DNA of 64,000 bases from Neokomagataea anthophila. Its GTDB lineage: Bacteria > Pseudomonadota > Alphaproteobacteria > Acetobacterales > Acetobacteraceae. The position numbers and the translations under genes were made by a program. Below are positions 1 to 8,137 of this stretch, piece by piece. The notes beneath the pieces are model-generated. The model worked only from the letters and a program-made list of their open reading frames with translations, was not told the DNA's origin and did no database searches. The stretch is taken from contig NZ_JAGRQH010000001.1 in the NCBI RefSeq assembly GCF_018122595.1, forward strand, positions 1-64,000. Reading direction: 5' to 3'. Position 1 is the first letter of the stretch. Each line of letters starts with the position of its first letter.

Positions 1-61
1 TAGGTGTAGGTGTAGGTGTAGGTGTAGGTGTAGGTGTAGGTGTAGGTGTAGGTGTAGGTGT
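1..61. repeat. Hexanucleotide tandem repeat (TAGGTG)n, coding
   Basis: Ten perfect copies of TAGGTG fill the first 60 bases and the array runs off the left edge, so the true copy number is unknown. Read on the minus strand in the frame of the CheA-like gene it encodes alternating Thr-Pro (ACA CCT codons). As the unit is 6 bp, gain or loss of copies changes linker length by two residues without a frameshift. Confidence 0.93.
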
Positions 62-760
62 GTTACTGAATAAATCCATATCAAATTTAATATTATACCA
101 ATTTATTATTTCTTGAACTCTATCAAAAACATCTGAAGAAAACTCTACTTCCATAACTAGATGATATGGGTATTTTTCCAAAAAAGTTACCTTTTTTAGA
201 GATACAGATAATGGAAATTTATTCATTATATATTTGAGAAAAACAATTGGCTCATGACCCAATCGGTAAAATTCTTCATCAAATATAAGCTTAAGATACT
301 TATCTTCTTTTAACGAGATCGGTATTGGGTTAAAATTATGAAAAATATCTACTTCTTCATTATTTTCATCAAAGCTATTAAGGATTTTTTTATGGAAATC
401 TAACGATTCCTGCAAGCAAGCACCATCTTTCCCTGAAATAACAGCATCAACCAAATCATCTAGAAAATCTGTACACTGTAAAAATTTATCTATATTTTCA
501 TCATCAATATTTATAATCCCTTCCCTACAAGAATCCAATACGCTTTCAAATAAATGAGAAAAATCCACTAAATTATCAAAAGAAAATGCCGAAGCTCCTC
601 CTTTTATAGAATGAACTGAACGAAAAATATTATCTATATTATCCCTATTATACCCATTATTTTTAATATAAGTTAATTCTTTTTCTAATGCCGTAATTTG
701 TTCTCGGCATTCTTCAAAAAAAATATTTTTTATTTCTTCCATTTCATCATATGTATCCAT
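1..760 (-). CDS. cheA: CheA-like chemotaxis histidine kinase, N-terminal part (cut by window edge)
   Basis: The minus-strand reading frame opens with ATG at 760 (protein begins MDTYDEMEEIKNIFFEEC) and stays open to the edge, about 253 residues. Residues 1-110 are a histidine phosphotransfer (Hpt/P1) domain: the sequence FRSVHSIKGGASAFS puts the phosphorylated His at about residue 50. A second, poorly conserved domain follows (about 140-230, possibly P2-like), then from about residue 234 an uninterrupted Thr-Pro repeat that should be a flexible linker to the dimerisation and kinase domains outside the window. Its ATG overlaps the TAA of the CheY-like gene by one base (TAATG), indicating translational coupling. 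The gene is very AT-rich compared with the rest of the window. CheA is the likely identity because of the Hpt plus CheY/STAS context; another Hpt hybrid kinase is not excluded without the catalytic domain. Confidence 0.8.
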   Translation of the reverse strand, partial: MDTYDEMEEIKNIFFEECREQITALEKELTYIKNNGYNRDNIDNIFRSVHSIKGGASAFSFDNLVDFSHLFESVLDSCREGIINIDDENIDKFLQCTDFLDDLVDAVISGKDGACLQESLDFHKKILNSFDENNEEVDIFHNFNPIPISLKEDKYLKLIFDEEFYRLGHEPIVFLKYIMNKFPLSVSLKKVTFLEKYPYHLVMEVEFSSDVFDRVQEIINWYNIKFDMDLFSNTPTPTPTPTPTPTPTPTPTP

Positions 761-1116
761 TATAAAACACGCTCAATCATATCTATTAATATTTCTTTAT
801 CAAAAGGCTTAACTAACCACCCCGTAACACCAGCTTCTTTTCCCATATTACGCTTTTCTACGCTATTTTCAGTCGTTAACATTAATATTGGAAGATATTG
901 TGTTTGGGGCATTATTCTCAATTTTTTTACCAGATCTATACCGTTCATATTCGGCATATTAAAATCTGTGATAATCATTTGAGGCGTATAACCTTGCAGC
1001 ACCGCTAAAGCTTCAAGCCCATCACCAGCCTGCTCCACGTCATATCCCGCTTTTAACAATTCACGATATAATAAATCACGAATGGTACGCGTATCATCGA
1101 CGATTAAAATTTTCAT
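760..1116 (-). CDS. CheY-like single-domain response regulator
   Basis: A 118-residue stand-alone receiver domain. The acidic pair D7-D8, phosphoacceptor D51 (in ITDFNMPNMNG), T81 (LMLTTEN) and K103 (WLVKPFD) are all present, so phosphorylation should work. There is no output domain, as in CheY, which binds flagellar motors, or in phosphate-sink regulators. Its ATG overlaps the stop of the upstream STAS gene (ATGA) and its stop overlaps the start of the CheA-like gene, so the three are co-translated. The adjacent kinase with an Hpt domain is the expected phosphodonor. Flagellar genes lie 12 kb away in the window, consistent with a motility role, but the direct target is an inference. Confidence 0.85.
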   Translation of the reverse strand: MKILIVDDTRTIRDLLYRELLKAGYDVEQAGDGLEALAVLQGYTPQMIITDFNMPNMNGIDLVKKLRIMPQTQYLPILMLTTENSVEKRNMGKEAGVTGWLVKPFDKEILIDMIERVL

Positions 1117-1379
1117 GAATTTTCCAACTTCAACAAAAATTTTGAGAGCCCCAACAACTCCAAATCACTACGCAACACATCCGATGGATGAATAATGCAA
1201 AACCCACGCCCCTCCTTTTCTGCGCACTCTTTGATACGCAAAAGAGCTACCAAACACTTCCCCCCAAGATGCTGAACCAAATGACCATCCAAAATAAAAT
1301 CACCTTCATGGTTCTGTAAGGTATCTAGCAATTTATCTGCATGAACCGTATCCAGCCGTTCAAACAACACAATAGACAT
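1113..1379 (-). CDS. STAS-domain protein of chemotaxis operon
   Basis: Small protein of about 88 residues starting MSIVLFERLD. The start at 1379 is preferred because AGGGGG lies at a suitable distance; an ATG directly upstream (1382) is also possible, and the frame stays open to 1430. The fold is suggested by the hydrophobic pattern ending in HLGGKCLVALLRI, where sulfate-transporter/anti-sigma-antagonist (STAS) proteins normally have a DSSGL-like phosphorylation loop. Here the phosphorylatable Ser is absent, as in STAS proteins encoded with chemotaxis operons, so partner switching by phosphorylation is unlikely. It is the first gene of the STAS - CheY - CheA operon, overlapping the next gene by 4 bp. 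Confidence 0.65.
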   Translation of the reverse strand: MSIVLFERLDTVHADKLLDTLQNHEGDFILDGHLVQHLGGKCLVALLRIKECAEKEGRGFCIIHPSDVLRSDLELLGLSKFLLKLENS

Positions 1380-1382
1380 CAT

Positions 1383-1737
1383 ACCCCCTAAAAAGACTTT
1401 TGCGCCTCTCTGGAACGGCCCAGCTAACATATCGAACCACTGGTTTTGCCCTGCACAAAATTACCAAATAGAATACCTTCCCCTCATAATTGGGGATGTC
1501 TTGACATTAGGTTAACAAACCACGTTCCATTTATTTTTTGCGCCACAAATCAAAATGCCCTTAAAAATCAAAGAGATCCCTCTCAACACCACCTCCCATG
1601 CCCCATGTTGCAAAAAAATGATTTTTCTAAAAATTTCCTATTGCCATACTGAAAACAGACCGATATAAGACCGCTCAACGACAACGAGGCGCTTCTCTAA
1701 GCACCTTAAGAAATGTTCAGGAAACTGGGCATACGTT
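1383..1737. other. Intergenic region upstream of the chemotaxis operon and tRNA-Asp
   Basis: This 355-bp stretch separates the minus-strand chemotaxis operon from the plus-strand tRNA genes and should hold both promoters. I see no convincing reading frame, no clear -10/-35 pair and no RNA hairpin. A TTAAC half-site, compatible with CtrA-type control, lies near 1512, but single half-sites are common by chance. Confidence 0.4.
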
Positions 1738-1813
<76 letters not shown>

Positions 1814-1814
<1 letters not shown>

Positions 1815-1878
1815 CTTCTTTTGAAGTCGTTACTAAGAGCACGTATAGTGCTCTATCTTCCTACTTCTTATGAAGTAG
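1814..1878 (+). repeat. Three successive hairpins filling the spacer between the tRNA-Asp genes
   Basis: The spacer holds three perfect inverted repeats in a row: ACTTC/GAAGT (1814-1827), AGAGCAC/GTGCTCT (1836-1854, 5-nt loop) and CTACTTC/GAAGTAG (1861-1878, 4-nt loop). They would form stems in a dicistronic tRNA precursor and may be processing signals; no U-run follows, so they are not typical terminators. Confidence 0.6.
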
Positions 1879-1883
1879 ACATT

Positions 1884-1960
<77 letters not shown>

Positions 1961-1967
1961 TTTCTCC

Positions 1968-2732
1968 CTACATGTTTTTGTACTGCTTGAGGACTTCTTC
2001 GCAAGATCCATCAGCCCGTACTTTCCCTTCATCCATCCAAATAATACGGTTACACCAACGCGCTAGAATCTCTGGTTGATGGCTCGAAACGAGTAAAATT
2101 TCTACACGCTCTATCATACGCAACAAACGTGCCTCTGCTTTTTTCAAAAAAGCCCCATCTCCAGCTAAAAACCATTCGTCCATCAATAAAATTTGTGGCG
2201 CCACAGCCGTGGCCATACCAAAAGCCAGACGGATACTCATCCCAGAACTATAAGCCTTAATTGGCAAATCAAAATAATGCCCTAGCTCAGCAAATCCCTC
2301 TATATCTTGATAAGCACTCTCCAGCGACATTCTAGGCACTGCACATTGCTGCATAAATAATCGCACATTTTCTCGCCCAGTTAGCTCTGGGTTCATTCCC
2401 AATGAGGCATCCAATAATGTACCTACAGTCCCTTGCAACCGTACCTTCCCCTGCACAGGCTCATATATCCCTGCCAAAGCCCGTAACAGAGTAGTCTTCC
2501 CAGCACCATTGCGTCCAATTAAGCCAATACGATCTCCTGGCAAGGCGTTAAAATGAACGCCACGCAATACATCTACAACAGTACGCTTCCTCGCATCCTG
2601 CGCAAATCTCGTCGCAATACTACCGCCACCCGTACCAATCAAAGCCTCTGCCAAACGTTTTTTTAAGAAATGACTTTCCGCATGATATAACGGAAACTCC
2701 AGGTGCAAGTTTTCAACTTCAATGTGTGGCAT
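1968..2732 (-). CDS. Polysaccharide ABC exporter, ATP-binding subunit (Wzt/KpsT type)
   Basis: A 254-residue ATPase that would power export of a polysaccharide or O-antigen across the inner membrane. Walker A is GRNGAGKT (about 73-80), the signature is YSSGMSIRLAF and Walker B is ILLMDEWFLAGD, the last being typical of the KpsT/Wzt/TagH subgroup. The protein ends soon after the nucleotide-binding domain and lacks the C-terminal glycan-recognition domain found in some Wzt proteins, so it resembles KpsT/RfbE forms. It follows the permease gene with only 3 bp between them, indicating one operon. The substrate cannot be read from the sequence; no other glycan genes are adjacent. Confidence 0.9.
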   Translation of the reverse strand: MPHIEVENLHLEFPLYHAESHFLKKRLAEALIGTGGGSIATRFAQDARKRTVVDVLRGVHFNALPGDRIGLIGRNGAGKTTLLRALAGIYEPVQGKVRLQGTVGTLLDASLGMNPELTGRENVRLFMQQCAVPRMSLESAYQDIEGFAELGHYFDLPIKAYSSGMSIRLAFGMATAVAPQILLMDEWFLAGDGAFLKKAEARLLRMIERVEILLVSSHQPEILARWCNRIIWMDEGKVRADGSCEEVLKQYKNM

Positions 2733-2735
2733 TTT

Positions 2736-3575
2736 TTAAACCCAATAAGCTATACGCGCACGCATACGACTAAATAGCACTAAACAAAATGCACCCAAGA
2801 CAGCAGCCTGCAACAAAGCAACTTCAATAAATGATGAACGAACTCCCTCCCCAAGAAGTGGAGCACGTAAAATTTCCAATACTGGATAAAATGGATCTAA
2901 CAATAAATATTGCCTTCCAAAATATATTAAATTTGGCTTCCAAATAACTGGTGTAACAAAAAACAAAACCTGCATAATAGCTGAGGATACTGGAGATATG
3001 TCTTTAAATCTCGCCCCCAATATCCCAACCAAAAAGCTAATTGCTAAACTATCAAAAATAGCAATAAATATACCCATAAATATCAACCATATATGGGATG
3101 GTATAATACGAAAAATAGCAAAAACAAACAAAACCACTACTAAATTATGGCACGCCACCAGTATTTGCCGCACAACAAACCTTAATACCATAAGGGTAAT
3201 AGGTGTCCGACGCGCATGCATAACGGATTTAGCCTGCGAAAAAATACCCGCAGCCTCATTAACAATACTCGAAAAATACCCCCACAGCACCAATGACAAA
3301 GACAAGAATGGCAGATACTCACGCAAAGGTGCCTTGAGCAAATAACCGTACAAAAGCCCCATAGCGATAATCATCACGATCGTTGACAGCGTGAGCCAGA
3401 ATGGCCCCAACACCGACCCACGATAACGCAGCTTAATATCCATCCACCCCAGCGTAAGGGCCAATGGAAACAGCTTCACGCCCTCGCACACATCCACGAA
3501 GGCTGCCTGCACATACCCCAACCCACGGCGCGGCGTGAACTCCTGAACAGGCTCACGAGATGATTGATTTGTCAT
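2736..3575 (-). CDS. Polysaccharide ABC exporter, permease subunit (ABC-2 type, Wzm/KpsM)
   Basis: A 279-residue inner-membrane protein with about six hydrophobic segments and the ABC-2 pattern, including YRGSVLGPFWLTLS near residue 50 and FVTPVIW before the last segments, both typical of KpsM/Wzm permeases. It precedes its ATPase in one operon and is divergent from queE, whose start lies 110 bp away. Its central part is more AT-rich than its ends. Together the two genes make a complete exporter for a lipid-linked or capsular glycan; the glycan-synthesis genes must lie elsewhere. Confidence 0.88.
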   Translation of the reverse strand: MTNQSSREPVQEFTPRRGLGYVQAAFVDVCEGVKLFPLALTLGWMDIKLRYRGSVLGPFWLTLSTIVMIIAMGLLYGYLLKAPLREYLPFLSLSLVLWGYFSSIVNEAAGIFSQAKSVMHARRTPITLMVLRFVVRQILVACHNLVVVLFVFAIFRIIPSHIWLIFMGIFIAIFDSLAISFLVGILGARFKDISPVSSAIMQVLFFVTPVIWKPNLIYFGRQYLLLDPFYPVLEILRAPLLGEGVRSSFIEVALLQAAVLGAFCLVLFSRMRARIAYWV

Positions 3576-3685
3576 GTCTTTTCCCTAGCACGATCCGCGC
3601 CACAACAAAGCCCCCTCCACCATTGACTTACGCTTCGTGATCTTTTTTCTTGCATCCTGCGCTCACCTCGCCGACACCCACTCTT

Positions 3686-4327
3686 ATGGCTTACACCGTA
3701 AAAGAAATTTTTCTCACCCTTCAGGGGGAAGGCGCCCAAACCGGGCGCGCTGCAGTCTTTTGCCGCTTCACCGGATGCAATCTCTGGTCCGGTCGAGAAA
3801 TCGACAGAGACACAGCAACGTGCCGTTTCTGTGACACTGACTTTATTGGCACCAATGGCGAAGGCGGCGGAAAATTCCGTGACGCTGCAACATTAACACA
3901 GGCCATTACACAATGCTGGACTGCTGAAGCAGACCACAGCGGCCGTCGCTACGTTGTCTTCACTGGAGGTGAACCACTCCTCCAGATCGACCCCGCTTTA
4001 ATCACCACCATGCATGACGCAGGATTTGAAATTGCTGTTGAGACCAACGGCACCATTACAGCACCTGAAGGAATCGACTGGGTTTGCGTTAGCCCCAAGG
4101 CAGACGCCCCCCTCGCACAGACATCCGGTTCAGAATTAAAACTCGTCTTTCCACAAGACGAGTTAACCCCAGAAATGTTCGAAACATTGGACTTCAAGCA
4201 CTTCTGGCTGCAACCTATGGACGGCCCCAACCGTATCGCTAATACTCAAGCAGCTGTTGCTTATTGCCGAGCGCACCCCCGGTGGCGCTTGTCCCTTCAA
4301 ACCCATAAAATGATCGACATCCCATGA
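3686..4327 (+). CDS. queE: 7-carboxy-7-deazaguanine synthase QueE (radical SAM)
   Basis: Converts 6-carboxy-tetrahydropterin to 7-carboxy-7-deazaguanine in queuosine synthesis, using SAM and a 4Fe-4S cluster. With the start at 3686 ([16 protein letters not shown]) the protein has 213 residues; a longer frame begins at 3650 but family members start at this motif. The cluster cysteines are C31, C46 and C49 in a CX14CX2C arrangement, a QueE hallmark that departs from the CX3CX2C of most radical SAM enzymes. FTGGEPLLQ is the SAM-binding GGEP motif. The stop overlaps the queC start (ATGA), so queE-queC-queD are coupled. Confidence 0.96.
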   Translation: MAYTVKEIFLTLQGEGAQTGRAAVFCRFTGCNLWSGREIDRDTATCRFCDTDFIGTNGEGGGKFRDAATLTQAITQCWTAEADHSGRRYVVFTGGEPLLQIDPALITTMHDAGFEIAVETNGTITAPEGIDWVCVSPKADAPLAQTSGSELKLVFPQDELTPEMFETLDFKHFWLQPMDGPNRIANTQAAVAYCRAHPRWRLSLQTHKMIDIP

Positions 4328-5037
4328 CACGACACGCTCATGACAGTGCGCTCGTCCTTTTCTCTGGCGGCCAAGATTCGGCAACATGCCTCGCTTGGGC
4401 CCTAACGCATTACAAACGCGTTGAAACCATGGGGTTCGATTACGGACAACGCCACTCCGTTGAACTCGAATGCCGTGATACCTTGCGGACACGCATGACC
4501 ACTCTCAAACCCGAGTGGAAAGAACGCCTCGGACCAGACCATACACTGGACCTCCATTCTTTAGGCGCCCTGTCTGACACGGCTCTCACCCGCGAAGCCG
4601 AAATTTCCATGACAGAAAGCGGACTGCCCAATACGTTTGTTCCGGGCCGTAACCTACTCTTCTTAACCTATGCTGCGGCTTTGGCGTACCGTCGCACCAT
4701 CAAGCACATTGTCACTGGCGTGTGCGAAACCGATTATTCAGGCTATCCAGATTGCCGGGACGACACGATTAAAGCCCTCCAAGTCGCGCTCAACTTGGGC
4801 ATGGAAAAACGCTTCGTCCTCCACACCCCACTTATGTGGATTGATAAAGCACAAACATGGCAGCTAACTGAAAAACTCGGCGGCTCTGAACTTGTGAAGC
4901 TGATCAATACAGAAAGCCATTCATGCTATAAAGGTGACCGGCAACACCAACATGCATGGGGTTACGGTTGCGGCGAATGCCCCGCCTGTGACCTTCGTGC
5001 CGAAGGATGGCGCCAATACCAAGAGAGCCCCGCATGA
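4324..5037 (+). CDS. queC: 7-cyano-7-deazaguanine synthase QueC
   Basis: ATP- and ammonia-dependent conversion of 7-carboxy-7-deazaguanine to preQ0. The 237-residue protein has the PP-loop SGGQDS at 14-19 for ATP, and a C-terminal zinc site made by C201, C216, C219 and C222 (CGECPAC pattern). It overlaps queE by 4 bp and queD by 4 bp. The three genes give preQ0 from the FolE product, so the organism should make queuosine de novo; queF and tgt are not in the window. Confidence 0.97.
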   Translation: MTRHAHDSALVLFSGGQDSATCLAWALTHYKRVETMGFDYGQRHSVELECRDTLRTRMTTLKPEWKERLGPDHTLDLHSLGALSDTALTREAEISMTESGLPNTFVPGRNLLFLTYAAALAYRRTIKHIVTGVCETDYSGYPDCRDDTIKALQVALNLGMEKRFVLHTPLMWIDKAQTWQLTEKLGGSELVKLINTESHSCYKGDRQHQHAWGYGCGECPACDLRAEGWRQYQESPA

Positions 5038-5588
5038 CCGTAGCCCCAGATCTCCCCGAAACGGAACTCGTTTTCACCCGGCGCTTCAGTATGGGGCACC
5101 GCCTCATCGCGGGCAGCAGCGAACGCTGCGCCATGGTGCACGGTCATAATGAATATGTCACCGTCCGCTTAACCGCAACGCACCCACAACGTCTGGACGG
5201 TCAGCACAACATGATCACCCCATTCGCCAGCGCTAAAACCCGCTGGCATACCTTCATTGATAATGCGGTGGACCATGCCTTACAACTTTCCGATCAAGAC
5301 CCATTACTCACATGGTTCCGCACTCATGAGCCCGAGCGCGCCAAACGCATCATCGTTACGCCCGGTGACCCTACAACCGAACTCATGGCCGCACTTCTAC
5401 TCACCAAACTGAATGCTTTTTTGCACGATGACGGCGGTTTCCTCCAAGCGCAAGGCATCGAACTCAAAGAAACACCCACCAATACCGTACGCCTGAATGG
5501 GTGCCCAGATCTCTTTATCCCACCCGTCAATCGTCCCCCAGAAGAGTGTTGGTGGAACCGCGCAGACCATAGCATCGCAGACTCTTAA
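5034..5588 (+). CDS. queD: 6-carboxy-tetrahydropterin synthase QueD (PTPS family)
   Basis: Converts dihydroneopterin triphosphate to 6-carboxy-5,6,7,8-tetrahydropterin. The ATG at 5034 overlaps the queC stop (ATGA) and is chosen over an upstream in-frame ATG at 5007. With this start H22, H36 and H38 form the expected zinc triad and C32, four residues before H36, matches the catalytic Cys spacing of QueD. At 184 residues it is longer than the roughly 120-residue E. coli enzyme; the extra sequence is mostly C-terminal and central and does not break recognisable motifs. Its substrate is made by FolE, encoded convergently next door. Confidence 0.93.
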   Translation: MTVAPDLPETELVFTRRFSMGHRLIAGSSERCAMVHGHNEYVTVRLTATHPQRLDGQHNMITPFASAKTRWHTFIDNAVDHALQLSDQDPLLTWFRTHEPERAKRIIVTPGDPTTELMAALLLTKLNAFLHDDGGFLQAQGIELKETPTNTVRLNGCPDLFIPPVNRPPEECWWNRADHSIADS

Positions 5589-5620
5589 TCTTCCCCTACG
5601 GCACGCCGAACGCGCACAAT

Positions 5621-5652
5621 GGGGCCAACCTTCCTATTAGAAGGCTAGCCCC
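5621..5652. terminator. Hairpin between convergent queD and folE
   Basis: GGGGC-CAA-CCTTC and GAAGG-CTA-GCCCC pair around a short loop with one internal mismatch region. It sits between two convergent genes and may stop transcription from both sides, although no strong T-run follows on either strand. Confidence 0.5.
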
Positions 5653-5745
5653 ACACTAATACAAAAAGACTAGGGCCTTTTATTAAAATCCAGCTTCACC
5701 AAACTGCATGCACCGGCTGGGCTCAAAGCGGCACAGCCTATCAGA

Positions 5746-6384
5746 TTACCCACGCAAAAGAGACAAAACCTCTTGGCGAGCCGCATGATCATCAGCCCAA
5801 AGCCCACGCGCAATACTGGTCACCGTTGATGAACCCGGCGCACGCACACCGCGCATACTCATGCACATATGCTCAGCCTCAAGCACCACCAAAACTGCTG
5901 CAGGTTGCAAGATTTCTTCCAAACTTTGAGCAATTTGATCCGTCAAACGCTCTTGCAACTGCGGACGACGCGCAAAGCCTTCTACAACACGCGCAAGTTT
6001 GCTCAACCCTGTCAAACGACCACCTGCGGGCAAATAAGCCACATGAGCACGCCCAACCACAGGCAAGAGATGATGCTCGCACATTGAATGGAAACGAATG
6101 TCCTTAACGATCACCGCACCTTGGTGACGATCCGCAGAAAACTGCGTCTTCAAATGCTCTCGCGGATCTTCATATAATCCACCGAACACTTCCAAATACA
6201 TCTCCGCAACGCGGCGCGGCGTATCATTTAAGCCTTCTCGTGCAGGGTCTTCGCCAAGTGCTTCCAAAATCGTGCGGACGGCACCGGCAATACGCGTTTT
6301 CGCGTCACCCGGACAACACAACGCATCCAATGGGCGAAGTTCTTCCTGACCAGCAAGAGAGTCGACGGGCTTCGGATCGGTCAT
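5746..6384 (-). CDS. folE: GTP cyclohydrolase I
   Basis: Opens the GTP ring to give 7,8-dihydroneopterin triphosphate, the common precursor of folate and of queuosine through QueD. In this 212-residue protein the zinc ligands are visible as C102 and H105 in [12 protein letters not shown] and a third Cys in [24 protein letters not shown] is the conserved N-terminal helix motif. It is type IA by these motifs. It lies downstream of folBK with 89 bp between them on the same strand, and convergent with the queECD operon that consumes its product. Confidence 0.97.
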   Translation of the reverse strand: MTDPKPVDSLAGQEELRPLDALCCPGDAKTRIAGAVRTILEALGEDPAREGLNDTPRRVAEMYLEVFGGLYEDPREHLKTQFSADRHQGAVIVKDIRFHSMCEHHLLPVVGRAHVAYLPAGGRLTGLSKLARVVEGFARRPQLQERLTDQIAQSLEEILQPAAVLVVLEAEHMCMSMRGVRAPGSSTVTSIARGLWADDHAARQEVLSLLRG

Positions 6385-6473
6385 GTCGTGTTACAGGCTC
6401 CCTCTCCGTACCGTCATTCCTTCAGACAATACGGACAGCAAAAACAAAAATATGAAAACCCCCGACAACACCA

Positions 6474-7331
6474 TCACGCTTGGCGGCGCACAACATCTCC
6501 CGGGGTGCGAGACAGGACTGCTAGCGCGTCCTTAACGCTACGTCCACTCATCTGACGCTCAGGAACAATTTCTGCTAGCGGTTCAAGCACAAAAGCACGC
6601 TCAAACATAAAACGATGTGGCAGCGTTAAAACACGATCCGATACTGAACGTTCGCCATAATATAATAAGTCAATATCAACCGCACGCTCCCCCCATCGGC
6701 GCCCCGCTTGCCGACCTAATGCCCGCTCTGTTTCTTTGCACAGACGCAATACATCATGAGGCCGCAATGTCGTCTGCCCAGATACACACAAGTTCACAAA
6801 GCCTGGTTGATCCGTCTCCCCCCAAGGGGCACTGTCATACAAAGAAGAAACCGTAAGAATATCCAAACCTGCGGCCACGGACAAACAATCCACTGCAGCC
6901 GATAAGGTTGCCTCACGCTCCCCCAGATTCGCCCCCAAAGAAAACGCAACATCATATCGGCGCTGCTTCTCAACAACCGCCACTGTCTCCGTCAGCGCAT
7001 AAGGCACGGGGACTGCGGGCTTACGCACCCGTACTTGCACCCATTCTACAGCAGAGAACTGCTCCAAAACAGCACATGCAATGCGATCCCCCACGGTCTC
7101 AATCAAAGCCAGCGGAGGGCCCGTCACGATCTTGGACGCAATGTCACATAAAGCACCATAACACACTGCATGTTCATAAGCGTCATCACGCTGTGCCAGT
7201 GTCAGATCCGCTCTGATCGCCATATCAATAATGAAACGCTGCCCCAACCGATTTTCTTCCGGCAGAACACCATGGTACCCAAAGAGGCACAGATCCTTCA
7301 CCTCAACACAGGTCAAAATCGGTTCAATCAC
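6474..7331 (-). CDS. folBK: Bifunctional dihydroneopterin aldolase / HPPK (FolB-FolK fusion)
   Basis: Two consecutive folate steps in one chain of about 285 residues. Residues 1-120 are FolB-like (VEVKDLCLFGYHGVLPEEN, LIETVGDRIA), which cleaves dihydroneopterin to 6-hydroxymethyl-dihydropterin. From about 125 (VAFSLGANLGERE) the chain is HPPK, with APWGETDQPGFVN and RWGERAVDIDLLYYG, which pyrophosphorylates that product. I place the start at GTG 7331: a GGAGGG lies five bases upstream and the GTG overlaps the folP stop by 8 bp. The open frame continues upstream to 7529 but that part only shadows folP. Gene order folP-folBK-folE on one strand points to an operon. Confidence 0.92.
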   Translation of the reverse strand: MIEPILTCVEVKDLCLFGYHGVLPEENRLGQRFIIDMAIRADLTLAQRDDAYEHAVCYGALCDIASKIVTGPPLALIETVGDRIACAVLEQFSAVEWVQVRVRKPAVPVPYALTETVAVVEKQRRYDVAFSLGANLGEREATLSAAVDCLSVAAGLDILTVSSLYDSAPWGETDQPGFVNLCVSGQTTLRPHDVLRLCKETERALGRQAGRRWGERAVDIDLLYYGERSVSDRVLTLPHRFMFERAFVLEPLAEIVPERQMSGRSVKDALAVLSRTPGDVVRRQA

Positions 7332-8136
7332 GCTGGCCCTCCATAACTCCCCATGTCGAAAATGCATCGACATGCTCACGCACATCATGCACCCGCACAA
7401 TATCTGCTCCCTGACCCACACCATAGAGATGAGCCGACAGCGTTGCCGCCAAGCGCTCCCCCGCGGAACGACCGGTAATCCATCCCAAAACCGACTTACG
7501 AGATGCCCCCAACAAAACAGGCAGACCATATTCCGCTTTTAAGAAGGAAATCCCGCGTATCGCCTGCACATTTTGCTGCTGCGTCTTACCAAAACCGACT
7601 CCCGGATCAAGCGCGATACGCTCCCCCGTCACGCCAGCCCGATGAGCGATTTCTAACGTCAGATCAAAAAAGCGCTTCCATTCAGCCTTCATATCCAATG
7701 CCGGATCAATCTCTGCACGATTATGCATCACGACCACCAGAGCGTCGTGATCTGCAATAACCCGCGCCATCTCCACATCTGACTGCAAGCCCCACACATC
7801 ATTCACAATATGCACACCCGCCTGCAAGGCTTTGCGAGCAACAGCCGCTTTCATCGTATCCACAGATAAATGCACGTCATGAGCACGCAGCTCTTGCAGC
7901 ACAGGCTCCAAACGTCGCCACTCTTCATCCGCAGGAACAACATCATAACCAGGTCGCGTTGATTCCGCGCCAATATCTAGAATATCCGCACCATCCGCTA
8001 AAAGCGAAATACCCTGCTCAATGGCCGAAGCGGGATCGAAAAAACGTCCACCATCCGAGAATGAATCCGGCGTAACATTCACAATACCCATCACGGCAGG
8101 ATGAGAACGCCCCTTTAATACTGAACCCCAGTCCAT
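7324..8136 (-). CDS. folP: Dihydropteroate synthase
   Basis: Condenses 6-hydroxymethyl-dihydropterin pyrophosphate with p-aminobenzoate; the target of sulfonamides. The 270-residue TIM barrel shows both family signatures, MGIVNVTPDSFSDGG near residue 16 and DIGAESTRPG near 55, plus the C-terminal ASRKSVLG loop that binds the pterin pyrophosphate. It starts 1 bp after the stop of the GGDEF-EAL gene and overlaps folBK by 8 bp, so translation of all three is likely coupled. Confidence 0.97.
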   Translation of the reverse strand: MDWGSVLKGRSHPAVMGIVNVTPDSFSDGGRFFDPASAIEQGISLLADGADILDIGAESTRPGYDVVPADEEWRRLEPVLQELRAHDVHLSVDTMKAAVARKALQAGVHIVNDVWGLQSDVEMARVIADHDALVVVMHNRAEIDPALDMKAEWKRFFDLTLEIAHRAGVTGERIALDPGVGFGKTQQQNVQAIRGISFLKAEYGLPVLLGASRKSVLGWITGRSAGERLAATLSAHLYGVGQGADIVRVHDVREHVDAFSTWGVMEGQRD

Positions 8137-8137
8137 T

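Noticed and set aside
1-61. CRISPR array or telomere-like repeat
   Set aside because: The 6-bp units have no spacers and continue the reading frame of the CheA-like gene, so it is a coding repeat.
3576-3685. preQ1 riboswitch upstream of queE
   Set aside because: The short leader lacks the C-rich loop and A-rich tail of the preQ1 motif, so no riboswitch can be supported.
5826-6107. Several overlapping plus-strand frames opposite folE
   Set aside because: They lie fully inside folE, carry no family pattern and are explained as opposite-strand shadows of a real gene.
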